Assembly (NCBI GenBank): GCA_964539395.1
Contig: CAZIIU010000007.1
Span: 1 to 64,000, forward strand
Length of the DNA: 64,000 bases
DNA from: M55B112 sp964539395
GTDB taxonomy: Bacteria; Bacteroidota; Bacteroidia; Bacteroidales; GCA-2748055
Direction: 5' to 3'
Position numbers and translations under genes: made by a program. The notes under the pieces are model-generated. The model made no database searches and was not told the origin of the DNA. It saw only the letters and a program-made list of their open reading frames with translations. Of the stretch, positions 19,988 through 29,560 are shown piece by piece (positions within the stretch are counted from its first letter, which is position 1; each line of letters starts with the position of its first letter).

Positions 19988-22171
19988 ATGGAAAAAAACC
20001 TAAGCCTGAGCGATCGGTATGAAGAGCTTTCGGGGTTGTGTCGCGAAGAGTACGACAGCAAGGGACAGGCATTGGTGATGCGGTCCCAGGAATTCCTCAG
20101 GGAGGAGTTACAGAGGTACAAAAGTGAAACTGCCTCCAGATTGGGAGGCGTTGCATACGACCTGGCCGGTATGGTGATCCGCGAGCTGGGGATGGACCCG
20201 CTGGGAGCGTCCGCCGCATTGATCCTTCCTTTGGCAGAGGAGAATGGTGATCTGATCCCAAAGATCAGCGAATCGCTCGAACAAAGGGTTGGAATTATTC
20301 TGAAGGAATACCTGAAGATCAGTTCATTGGATACAAGATCGTCGAACAGGCAGCCTGAGAATATGAGTAACCTGATCCTCTCATTCTCGACTGATTTCAG
20401 GGTTATATTAATCAAGATTTCCGAAAGGCTCTACCAGATGCGCCGTACCGGATCGCGCGTAAGCACAAAAAGCATAACAGCTGCATGCGAAGCAAAAGCG
20501 ATCTATTCGCCATTGGCTCACAGGCTGGGGCTCTATACCATGATGTCGGAGATGGATGATATCGCAATGAGCATCCTGGAGAAGGAAGTTTACATGGATA
20601 TCTCGAAGCGTTTAAAGGCTTCGAAGGAACGTCGTGAAAAATTTATCAGGGATTTTATTGCACCGTTAAAGAACAGCCTTGAACGGGAAAAGCTGAAATG
20701 CGAAATTCTGGGCAGACCAAAGTCGGTCTCCTCTATCTGGCGAAAGATGCGTAAGCAGAATGTAGAATTTGATGAGGTGTACGACAAGTTTGCAATCAGG
20801 ATTATCCTGGATAGTGCGCAGGCTAAGGAGAAAAGCGACTGCTGGAGGGCCTATTCTGTGGTGACAGATATCTACCAGCCCAATCCGAATCGTATGCGGG
20901 ATTGGATCTCAGTACCGAAATCGAACGGGTATGAGTCCCTGCATACTACCGTGGTTATCCCCGGCGGTGAGTGGGTGGAGGTACAGATCAGGACCGTAAG
21001 GATGAATGAGATCGCGGAAAAGGGACTTGCAGCACACTGGAAGTACAAGGGGATCAGGGGACAGGCAGGGATCGATGAATGGCTGGGCAGGGTGAGGGAG
21101 GCGCTGGACCATGGCGATCCCGAGGAAACTGCCAACCTGATCGATGACATGAAACTGAGTCAGTTCAGCAAGGAGATTTTTATCTTTACACCCGGCGGCG
21201 ACCTTAAAAAATTTCCTGAAGAAGCGACAGTGCTCGATTTCGCCTACGACATCCACACTGATGTTGGATCGAGCTGTACAGGGGCAAGGATCAACGGGAA
21301 AAATGTGCCGATCAGACATAAACTGCAAAATGGTGACAAAGTGGAGATCATTCGCTCAAAAAACCAGCGTGCCAAGGTCGACTGGCTCAATTTTGTGGTC
21401 ACATCGAAGGCAAAAACCAAGATCAGGCAAGCGCTCAAAGAGGAGAAGCTGAAGGAGGCAGGGCACGGAAGAGAAATATTGCGGCGCAGGTTCAGGAACT
21501 GGAAGATCGAATACAACGACAGCAACGTTCGTAAGATTATTCAGCATTTTAAATACAGGGATTCTATCGATCTGCATTATGATATTTCAACGGAGAAGAT
21601 TGACCTGCTTTCAATCAAGGATTTGTTTGCCCAGAAGGAGCAGCCCGTTGAGCATAAAGCGATCCCGATTGAAGAGGAGCAGGTAGATAAAATGTTAAAA
21701 AATGCCATTGGAAAGGCAGAGGACATCCTTGTTATCGATGAAAAGATTGCAAATATAGATTATAAGCTGGCGAAATGCTGCAACCCGATACACGGGGATA
21801 GTGTATTCGGGTTTGTAACACGCACGGCCGGAATCTCTATCCACCGGATGAACTGTCCGAATGCACACCAGTTACTTACAAGGTTTGGGTACCGGGTGTT
21901 AAAGGCCCGGTGGACCCAGACCACGGAGGACACAAGATTTGCAGTGTCCATTTTGATAACGGGTGAGGATGATATTGGGATCGTGAGCAATATCACCGAC
22001 GTGATCTCAAAGGATCTGCAGGTGAATATGCGTTCAATCTCCATCAATTCAAAGGATGGAATGTTTGAAGGGACGATAACACTTTTTGTAAAGGATTCCC
22101 AACACCTGGAGGCGCTTATCCGGAAAATGAAGAAGGTTAGGGGGATAACGGGTGTGCGGCGGATTGATTGA
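19988..22171 (+). CDS. relA: RelA-type (p)ppGpp synthetase with degenerate hydrolase domain
   Basis: 727 residues. Order: N-terminal pseudo-HD domain (about 40-190), synthetase (about 230-350; GYESLHTTVVIPGGEWVEVQIRT), TGS domain (IFIFTPGGDLKKFPEEATVLDFAY), a conserved-Cys region (KLAKCCNPIHGDSVFGFVTR) and a C-terminal ACT domain. In bifunctional enzymes the hydrolase has a His-Asp pair followed by Glu-Asp (LLHDVVED); here the aligned stretch reads ALILPLAEENGD, so metal ligands are lost, and the DIRVILIKLADR element reads DFRVILIKISER. I infer a synthetase-only stringent response enzyme; a second Rel/SpoT hydrolase must exist elsewhere. Confidence 0.9.
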   Translation: MEKNLSLSDRYEELSGLCREEYDSKGQALVMRSQEFLREELQRYKSETASRLGGVAYDLAGMVIRELGMDPLGASAALILPLAEENGDLIPKISESLEQRVGIILKEYLKISSLDTRSSNRQPENMSNLILSFSTDFRVILIKISERLYQMRRTGSRVSTKSITAACEAKAIYSPLAHRLGLYTMMSEMDDIAMSILEKEVYMDISKRLKASKERREKFIRDFIAPLKNSLEREKLKCEILGRPKSVSSIWRKMRKQNVEFDEVYDKFAIRIILDSAQAKEKSDCWRAYSVVTDIYQPNPNRMRDWISVPKSNGYESLHTTVVIPGGEWVEVQIRTVRMNEIAEKGLAAHWKYKGIRGQAGIDEWLGRVREALDHGDPEETANLIDDMKLSQFSKEIFIFTPGGDLKKFPEEATVLDFAYDIHTDVGSSCTGARINGKNVPIRHKLQNGDKVEIIRSKNQRAKVDWLNFVVTSKAKTKIRQALKEEKLKEAGHGREILRRRFRNWKIEYNDSNVRKIIQHFKYRDSIDLHYDISTEKIDLLSIKDLFAQKEQPVEHKAIPIEEEQVDKMLKNAIGKAEDILVIDEKIANIDYKLAKCCNPIHGDSVFGFVTRTAGISIHRMNCPNAHQLLTRFGYRVLKARWTQTTEDTRFAVSILITGEDDIGIVSNITDVISKDLQVNMRSISINSKDGMFEGTITLFVKDSQHLEALIRKMKKVRGITGVRRID

Positions 22172-22228
22172 TTAATTAATCAATGATTTCTATTTTTTTT
22201 TAGCAAAGAAATTCGTTAAATTGCAACC

Positions 22229-23962
22229 ATGATAAATATTTGCACATTGAAAAGCATCATATCCAATCTGATTGGCATCAAAAGCATTATTCTAAATACA
22301 GCTGCTTTATTTTTTATATTTTTTACGATATCATGCGGTGGTAATAAATCGAAACCGGAAAAGCCCAATGTTATCCTCATCTTAGCGGATGACCAGGGAT
22401 ATGGAGATTTCAGCTGTTATGGAAACAATATTCTGAAAACTCCCAACATAGATAAAATATATACGGAGAGCGTTCGTTTTAATAACTTTTTTGTCAGCCC
22501 GGTCTGTGCTCCAACCCGCGCTGCCATGATGACCGGCAGGTATAATCAGCGTACAGGTGTATGGGATACCTGGAAAGGCAGGATAAACATGCATGAGCAG
22601 GAGTATACAATTGCTGAAGCATTGAATAATGCCGGATATGCAACAGGATTATTCGGAAAATGGCACCTTGGCTACAATTATCCGCTTCGACCAATGGATC
22701 AGGGGTTTAATGTTACTTATGAATGGGAGGAATATGCCAGGGAGACGGGCAATAGGGTTGATCCTTTTTTCAAGAGAAACGGTCAAATTGAAAACCGGAA
22801 AGGCTTTCTCACCGACATCATTTTCGACGAAGCCATCCAATGGATTGCTGAACAATCAAGAGAAAAGAAACCATTTTTCGCATTTGTATCCTCTTTCCTG
22901 CCCCATACGCACGACAACCCGCAGGTAATGCCGGAATATGTTGAACCTTTCCTTAAGATTGACACCCTCGTAAGGCATACCGCTGAAGTATATGGCATGG
23001 TAACCAAACTGGACGAGAATGTTGGTAGGCTCATGGAAAAAGTTCATGAGCTTGACCTGGATAAGAACACGGTGATCATCTATTTATCAGATAATGGTCC
23101 TCAAATGCGAGGTCCTGGAAATGGAAGTCAGCAAAGGTATAATTTAGGGATGAGAGGTAGTAAAACAGAGGTCTTTGATGGGGGAATTCGTGTACCCTGT
23201 TTTTTCAGGTGGCCTGGATATTTTGAAGCAGGTAAGGATATTGATGGTATTGCAGCCCATATCGATCTAATGCCGACTATTCTTAATATTTGCAATGCCG
23301 ATCAACAGCTTCCCAATCCCATTGACGGGATCAACCTTCTTCCTGTTATTGAAGGAAATAAACCAATCGATCCTGCAAGAAATTATTTCGTGCAATTCCA
23401 ACGGGCAGCCGTACCTGAATTATGGGAAAATACGGCTATGCGGAATTCAGAGTATAAACTGGTCAATGGTAAAGAGTTATATGATATAAAAAATGATCCC
23501 CACGAAGTGCATAATATTGCCGATAAACATCCTGAGATTGTCGAAAGCATGCGATCGGAGACCGAAGCATGGTTTGCCGATGTAAGCTCCTCACGAGGAT
23601 TTGTTACAAGTCCGATCACCCTTGGCGTAAAAGAACAAAACAGGCTTTCACTGCCATTTTTTAACAGAAATGATCATGGTTGGCCAATGCGAGTAGTAAA
23701 TCAGGGTCCGTATACAATCACTGTACAAAGTGTACAATCACAGCTTTTCCCTGATGGTGGCAATATTTGTATTCAGTTTGGTGAGCAGACCTTTAAACAA
23801 TCAATTGAACAGGAAATGAAAGAGATGATTTTTCGGGATATTAAAGTGGATACAGGATCCTATTATTTTACCATCTATACAGAAGGCTATAAAACACCGC
23901 TCAAAGGCAGATGGAATCAGGAAGACCTGGGATATCGCAATGTCATTATTGAGCTGAATTAA
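22229..23962 (+). CDS. Arylsulfatase-type sulfatase, lipoprotein
   Basis: 577 residues. The N-terminus ends in FTISCGGN, a plausible lipoprotein signal with Cys36. The sulfatase core starts PNVILILADDQGYGDFSCYG, giving the two metal-binding Asp residues. The formylglycine motif is CAPTR (Cys93) followed by AAMMTGRYNQRTGVW. GKWHLGYNYP and LSDNGPQMRGPGNGS complete the active site. It should remove sulfate esters, probably from host or algal glycans, after Cys is converted to formylglycine by a maturase not present in this window. It is followed by a second sulfatase in the same direction. Confidence 0.93.
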   Translation: MINICTLKSIISNLIGIKSIILNTAALFFIFFTISCGGNKSKPEKPNVILILADDQGYGDFSCYGNNILKTPNIDKIYTESVRFNNFFVSPVCAPTRAAMMTGRYNQRTGVWDTWKGRINMHEQEYTIAEALNNAGYATGLFGKWHLGYNYPLRPMDQGFNVTYEWEEYARETGNRVDPFFKRNGQIENRKGFLTDIIFDEAIQWIAEQSREKKPFFAFVSSFLPHTHDNPQVMPEYVEPFLKIDTLVRHTAEVYGMVTKLDENVGRLMEKVHELDLDKNTVIIYLSDNGPQMRGPGNGSQQRYNLGMRGSKTEVFDGGIRVPCFFRWPGYFEAGKDIDGIAAHIDLMPTILNICNADQQLPNPIDGINLLPVIEGNKPIDPARNYFVQFQRAAVPELWENTAMRNSEYKLVNGKELYDIKNDPHEVHNIADKHPEIVESMRSETEAWFADVSSSRGFVTSPITLGVKEQNRLSLPFFNRNDHGWPMRVVNQGPYTITVQSVQSQLFPDGGNICIQFGEQTFKQSIEQEMKEMIFRDIKVDTGSYYFTIYTEGYKTPLKGRWNQEDLGYRNVIIELN

Positions 23963-24063
23963 TTCCTCTAAAAATAGTTGTAGGGTGAGGCAACCAGTCA
24001 TTTAAAGTTAGAACGATATATAAATTATTTTATATCTATAAGTTAAATATAGTGTTAGTATAA

Positions 24064-25824
24064 ATGAAGTGGAAGCTTATTCAGATAGTTTTTGTTTTGG
24101 TAATGGCTGTTACAGGTTGTTCCATTTCGAACCAATCAGAGGCTATGGAACAGCCCAATGTAATAATGATCATGACCGATGATCATGGCTACGGTGATAT
24201 CGCTTCCCATGGTCATCCCTGGTTGAAAACACCAAACATGGACCAGTTGAGAGAGATGAGTGTCAGACTGACTAATTTTCATGTCGATCCTACGTGCGCA
24301 CCAACGCGTGCAGCTCTGATGACTGGAAGGTATTCTGTCCGTGTTGGGGTGTGGCACACTATCATTGGCAGAAACCTGTTGCGTGAAGATGAGATAACCA
24401 TTGCTGAGGTTTTCAGGGATGCCGGTTACAGGACAGGGATATTTGGCAAATGGCACCTTGGCGATTCTTATCCCTATGGTGCAAGATTCAGGGGATTTGA
24501 TGATGCCATTGTTCACTATGCAGGTGGGGTCGGCCAGACTCCCGACTATTGGGGTAACGATTATTTTGAAGATCATTTTAACGATAACGGCGTTTGGAGA
24601 AGGTTCCAGGGATATTGTACCGATGTCTGGTTTGGTGAAGCGCTCAGGTTTATAAGGGAAAGCAGGGAACAGCCTTTTTTTCTTTACTTGTCCACCAATG
24701 CAGCCCACCAAACCCGGCAACACGTTCCGGAGCGCTATAAACAGATATATAAGGATGTTGACACAAATGACCGGCTCAGAATATATTGGGGAATGATCAC
24801 AAATATTGATGACAACCTGGGTGTGATGATGGAGCGCCTTGAACACTGGGGGCTCCTTGCTAATACAATTATTCTCTTTATGAGCGACAATGGATCCTGC
24901 ATGGGTCAAAGGATATACCCGAAAGAACAGCAGGATGAATGGTCGGAACGTTTTAATGCCGGTATGAGGGGAAATAAAGCCTCGCAATTTGAAGGTGGTC
25001 ACCGTGTTTACTGTTTTGCATACTATCCACCGGCAGGGATCAAAGGTGGTCGCGACGTCAACCAACTTACAGCACATATTGATATCATGCCAACCCTGCT
25101 CGATTTATGCAATATTCCTGCTCCTGGCAATATTCAATTCGATGGAACTTCACTTGTTCCTCTTTTAAAAGGAGATGATCATAATTGGCCCGACCGGACC
25201 CTGTTTGTTCATAACCAACGTGTGCCGGATCCGATCAAATGGAAGCAAACCTCAGTGATGACCGACAGCTGGAGATTGGTGGATAACAAGGAATTGTATG
25301 ATATAAGCAAGGATCCCGGGCAGAAAAAGAACCTTATTGCAGAACATCCTGAGATTGCGAACCGTTTAAGCAGTGCGTATGACCAATGGTGGGAGGATGT
25401 TAGTCAGAGGTTCAATAAAACCACACCATTATATATCGGTTCAAAACATCAGAATCCGGTTATGTTGAATGCACATGACTGGATGGTTACTGAAGACAAT
25501 ATTATACCGCCATGGAACCAGCCGCATATTCTTGACCGGCCGGCTACCAATGGCCCATGGCATGTCAGGATTTCAGAACCAGGAAAATACCAATTTGTAC
25601 TTCGGGAAAGACCTGAGGTGGCATTTTTTCCTTTAACAGCTACTGAGGCAAGATTGTGTATAGGCGATCAGGTAGATGAGCGATTGAAAGTTCCACCAGG
25701 CACAACCGGGATTCGGTTCGAATGTAATCTTCAGGCAGGCGATACGGATGTTCATACCTGGTTGATAGATGAGGATGGTACATCACGCGGTGCCTATTTT
25801 GTAGAAGTTACACGGGTCGAATAA
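24064..25824 (+). CDS. Arylsulfatase-type sulfatase, lipoprotein (second copy)
   Basis: 586 residues. Signal MKWKLIQIVFVLVMAVTGCS with lipobox Cys19. Core motifs: VIMIMTDDHGYGDIASHG, CAPTR at Cys78 followed by AALMTGRYSVRVGVW, FGKWHLGDSYP, FMSDNGSCMGQ, and AHIDIMPTLLDLCNIP. The two proteins share plan and many motifs with the upstream sulfatase but are clearly diverged, so they are paralogues and not a recent duplication. The C-terminal 120 residues (GPWHVRISEPGKYQF onward) resemble a small beta domain also seen at the end of the first sulfatase. 101 bp separates the two genes. Confidence 0.93.
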   Translation: MKWKLIQIVFVLVMAVTGCSISNQSEAMEQPNVIMIMTDDHGYGDIASHGHPWLKTPNMDQLREMSVRLTNFHVDPTCAPTRAALMTGRYSVRVGVWHTIIGRNLLREDEITIAEVFRDAGYRTGIFGKWHLGDSYPYGARFRGFDDAIVHYAGGVGQTPDYWGNDYFEDHFNDNGVWRRFQGYCTDVWFGEALRFIRESREQPFFLYLSTNAAHQTRQHVPERYKQIYKDVDTNDRLRIYWGMITNIDDNLGVMMERLEHWGLLANTIILFMSDNGSCMGQRIYPKEQQDEWSERFNAGMRGNKASQFEGGHRVYCFAYYPPAGIKGGRDVNQLTAHIDIMPTLLDLCNIPAPGNIQFDGTSLVPLLKGDDHNWPDRTLFVHNQRVPDPIKWKQTSVMTDSWRLVDNKELYDISKDPGQKKNLIAEHPEIANRLSSAYDQWWEDVSQRFNKTTPLYIGSKHQNPVMLNAHDWMVTEDNIIPPWNQPHILDRPATNGPWHVRISEPGKYQFVLRERPEVAFFPLTATEARLCIGDQVDERLKVPPGTTGIRFECNLQAGDTDVHTWLIDEDGTSRGAYFVEVTRVE

Positions 25825-25830
25825 GATTAA

Positions 25831-26280
25831 TATCTGGTAATTGCGGCTACCATCCTCGATCTTGCAGACATAGATATCTCATCTGTGTACGACGGAACCA
25901 GCCTGCTGCCGGTGTTAAAGAACCCTAAGCTGCAGGTTCGGGAAACCCTCCCGATTATCCAGGTATGGGGACCGGAAGCAACGCACTGTCTGTCTGTGAT
26001 GGATGACCGGTATAAATATATCTGCTGGTTTTATGAGGATGCAGTGATGAATCTCTTTCCAACCGAAGAACTTTTTGATCTCCACAATGATCCCTTTGAG
26101 ATGGAAAACGTGGCCGATCATCCCGAATACCAGACGCAGCTTGCTAAAATGAGAAAGATCTACGACCTGCAACTGGAACACTGGAAAACCGAAGGGGTAA
26201 AGTACAATGGTTATGAGGAATATGACGTATTATTCGACAGGGATGTTCCATGGCAGGAGAAAGAAAAGATTATAAATTAA
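25831..26280 (+). pseudogene. C-terminal remnant of a third sulfatase
   Basis: The frame opens directly after an in-frame TAA (25828-25830), with YLVIAATILDLADIDISSVYDGTSLLPVL, and continues as ordinary sulfatase tail: YKYICWFYEDAVMNLFPTEELFDLHNDPFEMENVADHPEYQ. The first 350 or so residues, including the metal site and formylglycine motif, are absent. The fragment begins six bases after the stop of the second sulfatase, so a deletion probably removed the front of a third tandem gene. It cannot be an active enzyme. Confidence 0.8.
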
Positions 26281-26375
26281 AATCTCAGATACTTTTGAGC
26301 GGGCGGATTGATGCCGGATAATAATGGGAAGAAACCCTGATCCTAAAATATCACTCAATACCTTGGGGTCAGTTC

Positions 26376-29315
26376 TCAATACCTCGGATCAGCCTGCAGC
26401 GGCATCTTCTCCATCTTTTCGACGGTCATGGAAGGGAACCCCATCTCCTCGGTGATCTCCCCCAGCAGGAGGTAGATCCCGCCCCCCTTGTACGGCCACC
26501 GCCTGAGCGATCCGGGGAAATTGACCACGTCGAAAAACTCGCCGTGCCGGTCGGTAAAGGTGCCGAACTGCATCCACTCGCGTTTTACCGTTCGCACGTT
26601 CTTCGTCGTCACCAGCCGCCCGAGCATCCGCCGCTTTTCTCCCACGTGCTGCAGCATGTCGCCTGCCATCACCTCACCGCGGAAACCGGTTTTCAGCATG
26701 TCGAACATGCTCATGGTTACAGGGAATCCCAGCAGTTCTATCTCGTCGTAGGCATCCTCGATCTCCGACTGCTCGAGCGCCGGCAGTTCAAATTCCCGCC
26801 GCTGCACGGAAAAAATAGTGCCGGTTGTTTCATGCTGTTTCAGATGTCCGGTAACTACCTGCGCATCCCACAGCAGCTCTTTCTTACGTTTCCCGGTGAA
26901 GCGGAATGCATCAATGCGGATCAGGATCACCAGTTGCTCATGACCGACGGGAACACGGTTCAGGAAATCCTCCAGGCTGTTATACGGACCACCCCGCCCG
27001 CGCTCCGCCACGATCCGTTTCGCAAGTGCATACTCCAGGTTTTCCAGGTGAACCAGCCCGAGGTAGATGTCACTGCCGAATATATTTGTGTGCAGATCGC
27101 TTCTGTTCACGCAGGGAAGGTGGATGGTGCCTCCCTTTCGCTGTGCCTCGTTCACATAGACCCAGGTGCGGTAGAACCCGCCAAAATTGTTGATCACCGC
27201 CACCTGGAACTCAAGCGGAAACCAGGTCTTGAGGTAGAGCGACTGAAAGCTCTCCACCGCGAAGGAGGCTGAATGCGCCTTGGAGAAAGAGTAGCCGGCG
27301 AAGGAGCTGATCTGCCGCCACACCTCCCCGGCGAGTGCATCGGGGTACCCCTTCTCACGGCAGTTGCTGAAAAACCGGTTGGCGATCCGCTCGAACTCCT
27401 TACCTGACCGATACTTCCCGCTCATCGCCCGCCGCAGCACATCGGCATCCGCCAGGTCGAGTCCGGCAAAATGGTGACACACCTTGATCACATCCTCCTG
27501 GTACACCATAACGCCAAAAGTCTCCGACAGCTGCTCCTTCATCACCGGGTGCAGGTACTCAAACCCGTCGGGATGGTGGAACCGGTGGATATACTCGCGC
27601 ATCATGCCCGATTTCGCCACACCGGGACGAATGATCGAGCTGGCCGCCACCAGGGACCTGTAGCTGTCGCACCGCAACTTCTTCAGCAGGCCGCGCATGG
27701 CCGGACTCTCAATATAAAAACATCCGTTTGTCTCCCCGATACGCAGCTGCTCCAGTACGCGTTCATCCTTTTTGAACTGCTCCACCCGGTGCACATCCAC
27801 CTCCAGGCCACGGTTCCGCCGGATAATCTCCACCGATTCTTTGATGTGACCGATCCCGCGCTGACTTAAAATATCGAGCTTTTCATAGCCGATGCTCTCC
27901 GCTACGTACATGTCGAACTGCGTGGTGGGCAATCCCTTCAGGGGCATGTCGAGCGCGGTGTAACAGGTAATCGGCTCCTCCGAAACGATCACCCCGCCGG
28001 CATGGATGCTTCGCAGGTTCGGGAAATCGACCAGCTGGTTCCCGATGCGGTAGATGTTCGAGATTATTTCGTTCGTGTTCATCGGGTCGTCGGGGTACTT
28101 CACAAGCAGGTCGATCTCCTCCTTCGGCAGACCGCTTACCTTGCCCAGCTCGCGAAAGATGGAGCGGTCGCGAAACGTGGAGATCGTGCCGATCAGCGCC
28201 GTGTGCCTTCTCCCGTACCGTTTGAAAATATAGTCCAGCACCTCGTCGCGTTCCTTCCAAGAGAAATCGATGTCGAAATCGGGCGGACTCGACCGTTTCG
28301 GGTTGATGAACCGTTCAAAGTAGAGGTCCAGGTCGATCGGATCCACATCCGTGATCCTCAGGCAGTAGGCCACGATAGAGTTTGCACCGCTGCCGCGGCC
28401 GACATGGTAGAAACCGCGCGACATGGAATAGCGGATCACGTCCCAGGTGATAAGGAAGTAGGAGGAGAACCCCAGCTTGTCGATCACCCCCAGTTCGTGT
28501 CGTATCCGCCGCAGCGCCTCGCTGTTCTCCTTCCCGTAACGGTACACCATTCCTTCCATCGCCAGCTTCTCCAGCAGCACCCGGTCGTCGCGCCGTGTCC
28601 CGGTATAGGTTCGTTTGTTTTTCACCGTTGTAAAATCAAAACCGATCCCGCAGCCGGTCACCAGCATATGGGTGTTTCTTACGATCTGGGGAAACCCCTC
28701 ATAGGCGCACTGCAGCAGATCGGGGGAGAGCAATGTAGCCTCCTTTCCGGCAGTCATATGCGGCTGCAGCTTGCCCAGCACGATGTTATGGTCGATTGCC
28801 CGGAGGTAACGGTGGAGCGCATGGTCTGACTGCTGCAGCATCACCACCGGGTGGAAGATCACCAGGCGGGAGTGGTCGTCGCGCCATGGTGAGGTGAGGA
28901 GCCTGTTCAGGTCGGACGGCCTCACGCCGATCAGCTCATTGTCCTTCAGTCGCCGGGTCGGGGTGTTTCCGAATGCATAGATGAACCAGGTGTCGGCGAC
29001 TGAAGGTGCAGTGGCAGGGAAGGGGAGGTCCGTCTCATTGTGGTATGAAAGGAATTCGTTCAGCTCCCTGAACCCGTTTTGGTTTCTTGCGATACCGGTA
29101 TAAAGGTATTTGTCGCCATTCCTGAATTCTGTTCCCGCGATGGGATGGATTCCATGTTCGCGGCAGCACTTCACGAAATCGACCATCCCTGTTGAGTTGT
29201 TAATGTCGGTAAGCGCCAGCGATGTGATGCCCAGTTTTGCTGCTGCGGATACCAGTGTTTCCGGCGCCATTGTGCCGTAACGCAGGCTATAATATGTATG
29301 ACAATTCAGGTACAT
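26376..29315 (-). CDS. Second DnaE-type DNA polymerase III alpha subunit (mutasome type)
   Basis: 979 residues, shorter than a replicative DnaE. An N-terminal PHP domain is followed by a C-family palm with PPDFDIDFSW (two catalytic Asp) and a third Asp region (EKLDILSQRGIGHI), then HhH and OB parts near the end. The PHP metal motifs are altered: NCHTYYS and LTDINNST lack His residues expected in active PHP domains. This form is typical of the small Bacteroidota DnaE found next to a Y-family polymerase. It probably extends past lesions in damage-induced mutagenesis, like ImuC/DnaE2. It is downstream of the Y-family gene on the same strand, with a 244-bp repeat-filled gap. Confidence 0.9.
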   Translation of the reverse strand: MYLNCHTYYSLRYGTMAPETLVSAAAKLGITSLALTDINNSTGMVDFVKCCREHGIHPIAGTEFRNGDKYLYTGIARNQNGFRELNEFLSYHNETDLPFPATAPSVADTWFIYAFGNTPTRRLKDNELIGVRPSDLNRLLTSPWRDDHSRLVIFHPVVMLQQSDHALHRYLRAIDHNIVLGKLQPHMTAGKEATLLSPDLLQCAYEGFPQIVRNTHMLVTGCGIGFDFTTVKNKRTYTGTRRDDRVLLEKLAMEGMVYRYGKENSEALRRIRHELGVIDKLGFSSYFLITWDVIRYSMSRGFYHVGRGSGANSIVAYCLRITDVDPIDLDLYFERFINPKRSSPPDFDIDFSWKERDEVLDYIFKRYGRRHTALIGTISTFRDRSIFRELGKVSGLPKEEIDLLVKYPDDPMNTNEIISNIYRIGNQLVDFPNLRSIHAGGVIVSEEPITCYTALDMPLKGLPTTQFDMYVAESIGYEKLDILSQRGIGHIKESVEIIRRNRGLEVDVHRVEQFKKDERVLEQLRIGETNGCFYIESPAMRGLLKKLRCDSYRSLVAASSIIRPGVAKSGMMREYIHRFHHPDGFEYLHPVMKEQLSETFGVMVYQEDVIKVCHHFAGLDLADADVLRRAMSGKYRSGKEFERIANRFFSNCREKGYPDALAGEVWRQISSFAGYSFSKAHSASFAVESFQSLYLKTWFPLEFQVAVINNFGGFYRTWVYVNEAQRKGGTIHLPCVNRSDLHTNIFGSDIYLGLVHLENLEYALAKRIVAERGRGGPYNSLEDFLNRVPVGHEQLVILIRIDAFRFTGKRKKELLWDAQVVTGHLKQHETTGTIFSVQRREFELPALEQSEIEDAYDEIELLGFPVTMSMFDMLKTGFRGEVMAGDMLQHVGEKRRMLGRLVTTKNVRTVKREWMQFGTFTDRHGEFFDVVNFPGSLRRWPYKGGGIYLLLGEITEEMGFPSMTVEKMEKMPLQADPRY

Positions 29316-29367
29316 TATTCACTACAAATATTCTGCTCCCGGCGGGGCTGGACATGTCGTCCCTGCA

Positions 29368-29435
29368 GGGCTTTGGTTCCATCAGGGCTTTGGTTCCATC
29401 AGGGCTTTGGTTCCATCAGGGCTTTGGTTCCATGT
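29368..29435. repeat. 17-bp tandem repeat, four copies
   Basis: GGGCTTTGGTTCCATCA occurs three times perfectly (starting 29368, 29385, 29402) and a fourth time with a changed end (29419). It lies between the Y-family polymerase and DnaE genes. Nothing suggests coding use. Confidence 0.9.
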
Positions 29436-29480
29436 GGACCACCCTTTTACTAACATCAGGCTCCCGGCGGGGCCATTATA

Positions 29481-29560
29481 GTCCCGTTAGGGGCAGAATG
29501 TCTGTTGCAGGAGCGTTCCAACCGAAGCAAAAAAGTCCCGTTAGGGGCGACATGTCTGTT
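29481..29560. repeat. Pair of intergenic repeat elements with GTCCCGTTAGGGGC core
   Basis: Two 26-bp copies start at 29481 and 29535; each begins GTCCCGTTAGGGGC and ends ATGTCTGTT, differing at a few bases between. A related CTCCCGGCGGGG element occurs at 29336 and 29461. The second copy abuts the stop codon of the polymerase gene. They look like members of an interspersed intergenic repeat family. Confidence 0.7.

Noticed and set aside
24136..25077. A 313-codon frame opposite the second sulfatase
   Set aside because: Antisense shadow of an intact sulfatase with clear motifs.
22229..26280. Polysaccharide utilisation locus
   Set aside because: No susC/susD pair or glycoside hydrolase next to the sulfatases.
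28002..28829. Long frames opposite the DnaE gene
   Set aside because: Shadows in a high-GC gene; the DnaE motifs on the minus strand are decisive.
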